Below, piece after piece: positions 7,027 through 8,559 of a stretch of DNA of 8,559 bases. The first letter of the stretch is position 1, and the number at the start of each line of letters is the position of its first letter. The stretch spans positions 1 through 8,559 of the forward strand of contig JAHIRA010000040.1 of assembly GCA_018818905.1 (NCBI GenBank). The letters run 5' to 3'. Source of the DNA: Patescibacteria group bacterium (GTDB lineage: Bacteria; Patescibacteriota; JABMPQ01; JAHIRA01). The notes below the pieces were generated by a model that saw only the letters and a program-made list of their open reading frames with translations, had not been told where the DNA came from and ran no database searches. Both the position numbers and the translations under genes were made by a program.

Positions 7027-7054
7027 ATTATAACAACCCTGCGTGGTTTGACAA
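7027..7054 (-). promoter_or_regulatory. Sigma70-type promoter for the rplY-ntp operon
   Basis: On the minus strand TTGTCA (7049-7054) is followed after 16 nt by a perfect TATAAT (7027-7032). The bases TGT directly before the TATAAT give an extended -10. Transcription would start near 7020, leaving a leader of about 70 nt before rplY. This is the best promoter match I saw in the window and it has the right position and direction. Confidence 0.75.
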
Positions 7055-7083
7055 GAGGTTTTGGTGTTGATAATCGTTGAAAA

Positions 7084-7129
7084 ATCAGTTTTTCATCACA
7101 CTCCAACTCGGAGGTTGGAGCCAACTGAT
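7084..7129. repeat. Nested inverted repeat upstream of the operon promoter
   Basis: An outer pair, ATCAGTT (7084-7090) and AACTGAT (7123-7129), encloses a perfect inner hairpin CTCCAAC (7101-7107) / GTTGGAG (7114-7120) with a 6-nt loop. It lies upstream of the -35 of the minus-strand promoter and between the divergent genes. It could be a protein-binding site or part of a structured RNA read on the plus strand. It is not tRNA-like. Confidence 0.5.
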
Positions 7130-7161
7130 CTAAAAGACGGTTTGGGACTAAGTCAGAGAAA

Positions 7162-7214
7162 AAACACCTTCATTGCTCCTGCTATCCCAATATGATAGAA
7201 TTAACGAAGTGTTT
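7162..7214. repeat. Second nested inverted repeat in the intergenic region
   Basis: AAACAC plus TTC (7162-7171, with one unpaired C at 7168) pairs with GAAGTGTTT (7206-7214). Inside, CTATC (7182-7186) pairs with GATAG (7194-7198). The arms stand about 88 nt before the Bro-N-like gene start. No T-run convincingly marks it as a terminator. Further downstream GAACTA/TAGTTC (7264-7279) forms a small third hairpin. The function is unknown. Confidence 0.45.
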
Positions 7215-7301
7215 GTCCTTTTGTGTTATTAATAAACTAACTCCGTCAAAAACCATGAACTAAGAACTAAGTCTAGTTCAACCTACTTCTTAAAAAAATT
7301 T

Positions 7302-8140
7302 ATGTCCAAGAAAGACAAATCAGTCGTACTTTTTCACGAAAAGCAAATTCGTCGTCATTTTGATGAAGATGAAGAGCTTTGGTATTTTTCGATTGTGGAT
7401 GTGATTGAAATTTTGACCGAGAGTCCACGACCTAGAAAGTATTGGAATGCCCTGAAAACAAGACTAGAAGAAGAAGGAAGTGAACTGTCCCAAAAATTGG
7501 GACAGTTGAAAATGAAAGCCCAGGATGGAAAAATGAGAATAACTGATGTTGCTGATACAGAAACACTTCTGCGCGTTATTCAATCTGTTCCATCCCAAAA
7601 GCTGAGCCGCTAAAGCTTTGGCTCGCCAAAGTCGGATACGAGAGAATTGAGGAAACAGAAGACCCAGAACTTGCTTTTGACAGAGCCATGCAAACATACC
7701 TCAAAAAAGGTTACTCCAAAGAATGGATCAATCAACGGTTGAAAACAATTGAAGTCAGAAAAGAATTAACAGATGAGTGGAGAGAGCGAGGTGTGAAAGA
7801 AGGTTTGGAATTTGCTATTTTGACTGATGAGATTACCAAGGCTTGGGCAGGAAAGAATATAAAATCTTACAAAAAACTAAAAGGGCTCAAGAAAGAAAAT
7901 TTGCGGGACAACATGACCAATCTTGAGCTTGTCTTAAATATGCTGGCTGAAGCAACAACAACTGAGATTTAGAAAAAGAAAAAACCAGAGAATTTCAAAC
8001 AAAGCAAGAAGATTGCAAAACAAGGTGGTCATGTAGCAGGAACAGCACGAAAAGAAATTGAACAGCAAACAGGAGAAAGTGTTGTTTCTTCAAAGAATGC
8101 AACAGAACTGAAGAATTCAAAACAAGATTTACTTCAATGA
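7302..8140 (+). pseudogene. Bro-N domain (DinD/phage antirepressor-like) gene, frameshifted and with an in-frame stop
   Basis: The family includes phage antirepressors and DNA-damage-inducible DinD-like proteins; the exact role here is unknown. The first part (7302-7613) gives the Bro-N domain: WYFSIVDVIEILTES, a KYW motif, LSQKLGQLKMKAQDGK, then ITDVADTETLLRVIQSVPS. Related proteins continue SPKAEPFKLWLA. Here that continuation lies in the -1 frame, starting at 7595 (PKAEPLKLWLAKVGYERIEE), because one C appears lost from the run at 7594-7596. The second frame runs through INQRLKTIEVRKELTDEW and LKKENLRDNMTNLELVLNMLAEA to a TAG at 7970-7972. It stays open after the TAG to TGA at 8138 with family-like KKIAKQGGHVAGTARKEIE. 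Repaired, the protein would have 279 residues, near the family norm. Two separate lesions argue for decay. A reader might instead annotate two fragments, 7302-7613 and about 7688-7972. Confidence 0.88.
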
Positions 8141-8190
8141 TTTACTTATCAATTAATTTTAGCTCCGCTTAAAATAAACAAAAACAAAAG

Positions 8191-8307
8191 GATCTAGAAA
8201 AGATCACCTCTGTTATCATCAGGAATCGTGAAGAAGAATTTCCGGTTTCCAAAGAAGATCTAGATTATTGGAGTCATAGAGACGCAGAAGCTTTTGAAGC
8301 TAACTGA
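8191..8307 (+). pseudogene. Possible remnant of a small unknown gene
   Basis: One frame reads protein-like for 38 residues: DLEKITSVIIRNREEEF, then PVSKEDLDYWSHRDAEAFEAN, before a TGA at 8305. There is no start codon between an in-frame TAA at 8170 and this stretch. Reading on past the TGA meets a second TGA at 8317, then RKSEEFGLRVCLLKVRV to a third at 8371. Near 8279-8321 the next frame also looks protein-like (KLLKLTEEICEERVKSLG). I do not recognise the family. It could be a gene decayed by stops or frameshifts, or chance. Confidence 0.3.
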
Positions 8308-8384
8308 AGAGATTTGTGAAGAAAGAGTGAAGAGTTTGGGTTGAGAGTTTGCTTATTGAAAGTTCGGGTATGATGCGAAATTTT

Positions 8385-8429
8385 TGTCATAGTGGGTAGA
8401 AAGTTCGTATATACTCTAGTTATATGACA
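8385..8429. repeat. Inverted repeat TGTCATA/TATGACA
   Basis: TGTCATA (8385-8391) and TATGACA (8423-8429) are exact inverted copies 31 nt apart, with the short palindrome GTATATAC (8407-8414) in the middle. It lies about 95-140 nt before the possible gene start at 8523. It could be an operator or an insertion scar. The arms are short, so chance is not excluded. Confidence 0.35.
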
Positions 8430-8522
8430 TATTTTGTGGCAATGGATTTATAAGGATAAAAACTTTTATTTTCTTGCTATAAAAAAGGGGCGACAAATTA
8501 CTTTATTTAATTACAAAATTCT

Positions 8523-8559
8523 ATGGATAAAGAACCTCAAATATTAGAAGTTAGACATA
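8523..8559 (+). CDS. Possible start of an unknown gene (runs off window)
   Basis: An ATG at 8523 opens a frame that stays open to the window end, giving only MDKEPQILEVRH (12 residues). The start lies in an AT-rich stretch after a gene-free region on the same strand as the broken Bro-N-like gene. No Shine-Dalgarno motif precedes it, as for the other genes here. Nothing can be said about its product. Confidence 0.35.
   Translation, partial: MDKEPQILEVRH

Larger units (their letters stand above)
8141..8522. other. Region without an intact gene
   Basis: This 382-base, AT-rich stretch follows the broken Bro-N-like gene. I find no complete reading frame with a credible start. It contains a possible short coding remnant at 8191-8307 and an inverted repeat at 8385-8429. 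TATA-like strings (8410, 8449, 8475) have no well-placed -35 partner. No tRNA or clear terminator is visible. Confidence 0.6.

Noticed and set aside
7048..7074. Plus-strand promoter TTGACA (7048-7053) with GATAAT (7069-7074), overlapping the minus-strand -35
   Set aside because: The 15-nt spacing is short and the -10 imperfect, and any transcript would have a leader of over 200 nt before 7302. The TTGACAA string is simply the complement of the stronger minus-strand -35 region.
6967..7301. tRNA or known riboswitch in the intergenic region
   Set aside because: No cloverleaf arms, T-loop motif or recognised riboswitch core can be laid out; only simple palindromes are visible.
8384..8415. Plus-strand promoter TTGTCA (8384-8389) with TATACT (8410-8415)
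   Set aside because: The spacing of 20 nt is too long for a normal sigma70 promoter, and the sequence is part of an AT-rich inverted repeat.
1..8559. CRISPR array, complete insertion sequence or integrase
   Set aside because: There are no regularly spaced direct repeats and no transposase or integrase reading frame with terminal inverted repeats.

Overview
The window looks bacterial. It carries the 5' three quarters of a V/A-type ATPase operon on the minus strand, headed by a ribosomal protein L25 gene, with a decayed accessory region on the plus strand to the right. The V-type operon, small genes, moderately low GC content and absence of clear Shine-Dalgarno motifs suggest a small-genome bacterium, possibly of the Patescibacteria/CPR. 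This is inference, not a marker-based placement. UGA need not be recoded to read any intact gene here.

Bases 1-7054 (minus strand, read right to left): promoter, leader with a hairpin, rplY (L25/CTC type with an acidic tail), then V-ATPase subunits G/H, I, K, E, C, F and the first 403 codons of A. This is the order of the Enterococcus hirae ntp operon (ntpF-I-K-E-C-G-A), so B and D are expected beyond base 1. ntpK is a doubled, four-helix proteolipid that keeps all the side chains that bind Na+ in E. hirae, so the machine probably moves Na+. Most junctions are tight (1-nt overlap, 4, 9, 33, 40 nt). Two are long (126 and 81 nt). These lie just before ntpK and ntpA, whose products are needed in several copies per complex. 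The two spacers share sequence blocks in the same order and contain stem-loops.

Bases 6949-7301 hold the divergent intergenic region: the operon promoter and leader hairpin, then two nested palindromes of unknown role.

Bases 7302-8140 (plus strand) hold a Bro-N/DinD-like gene broken twice, by loss of one C in a C-run and by an in-frame amber stop. Bases 8141-8522 have no intact gene: a possible short coding remnant and an inverted repeat are visible. A new plus-strand reading frame may begin at 8523 and runs off the window.
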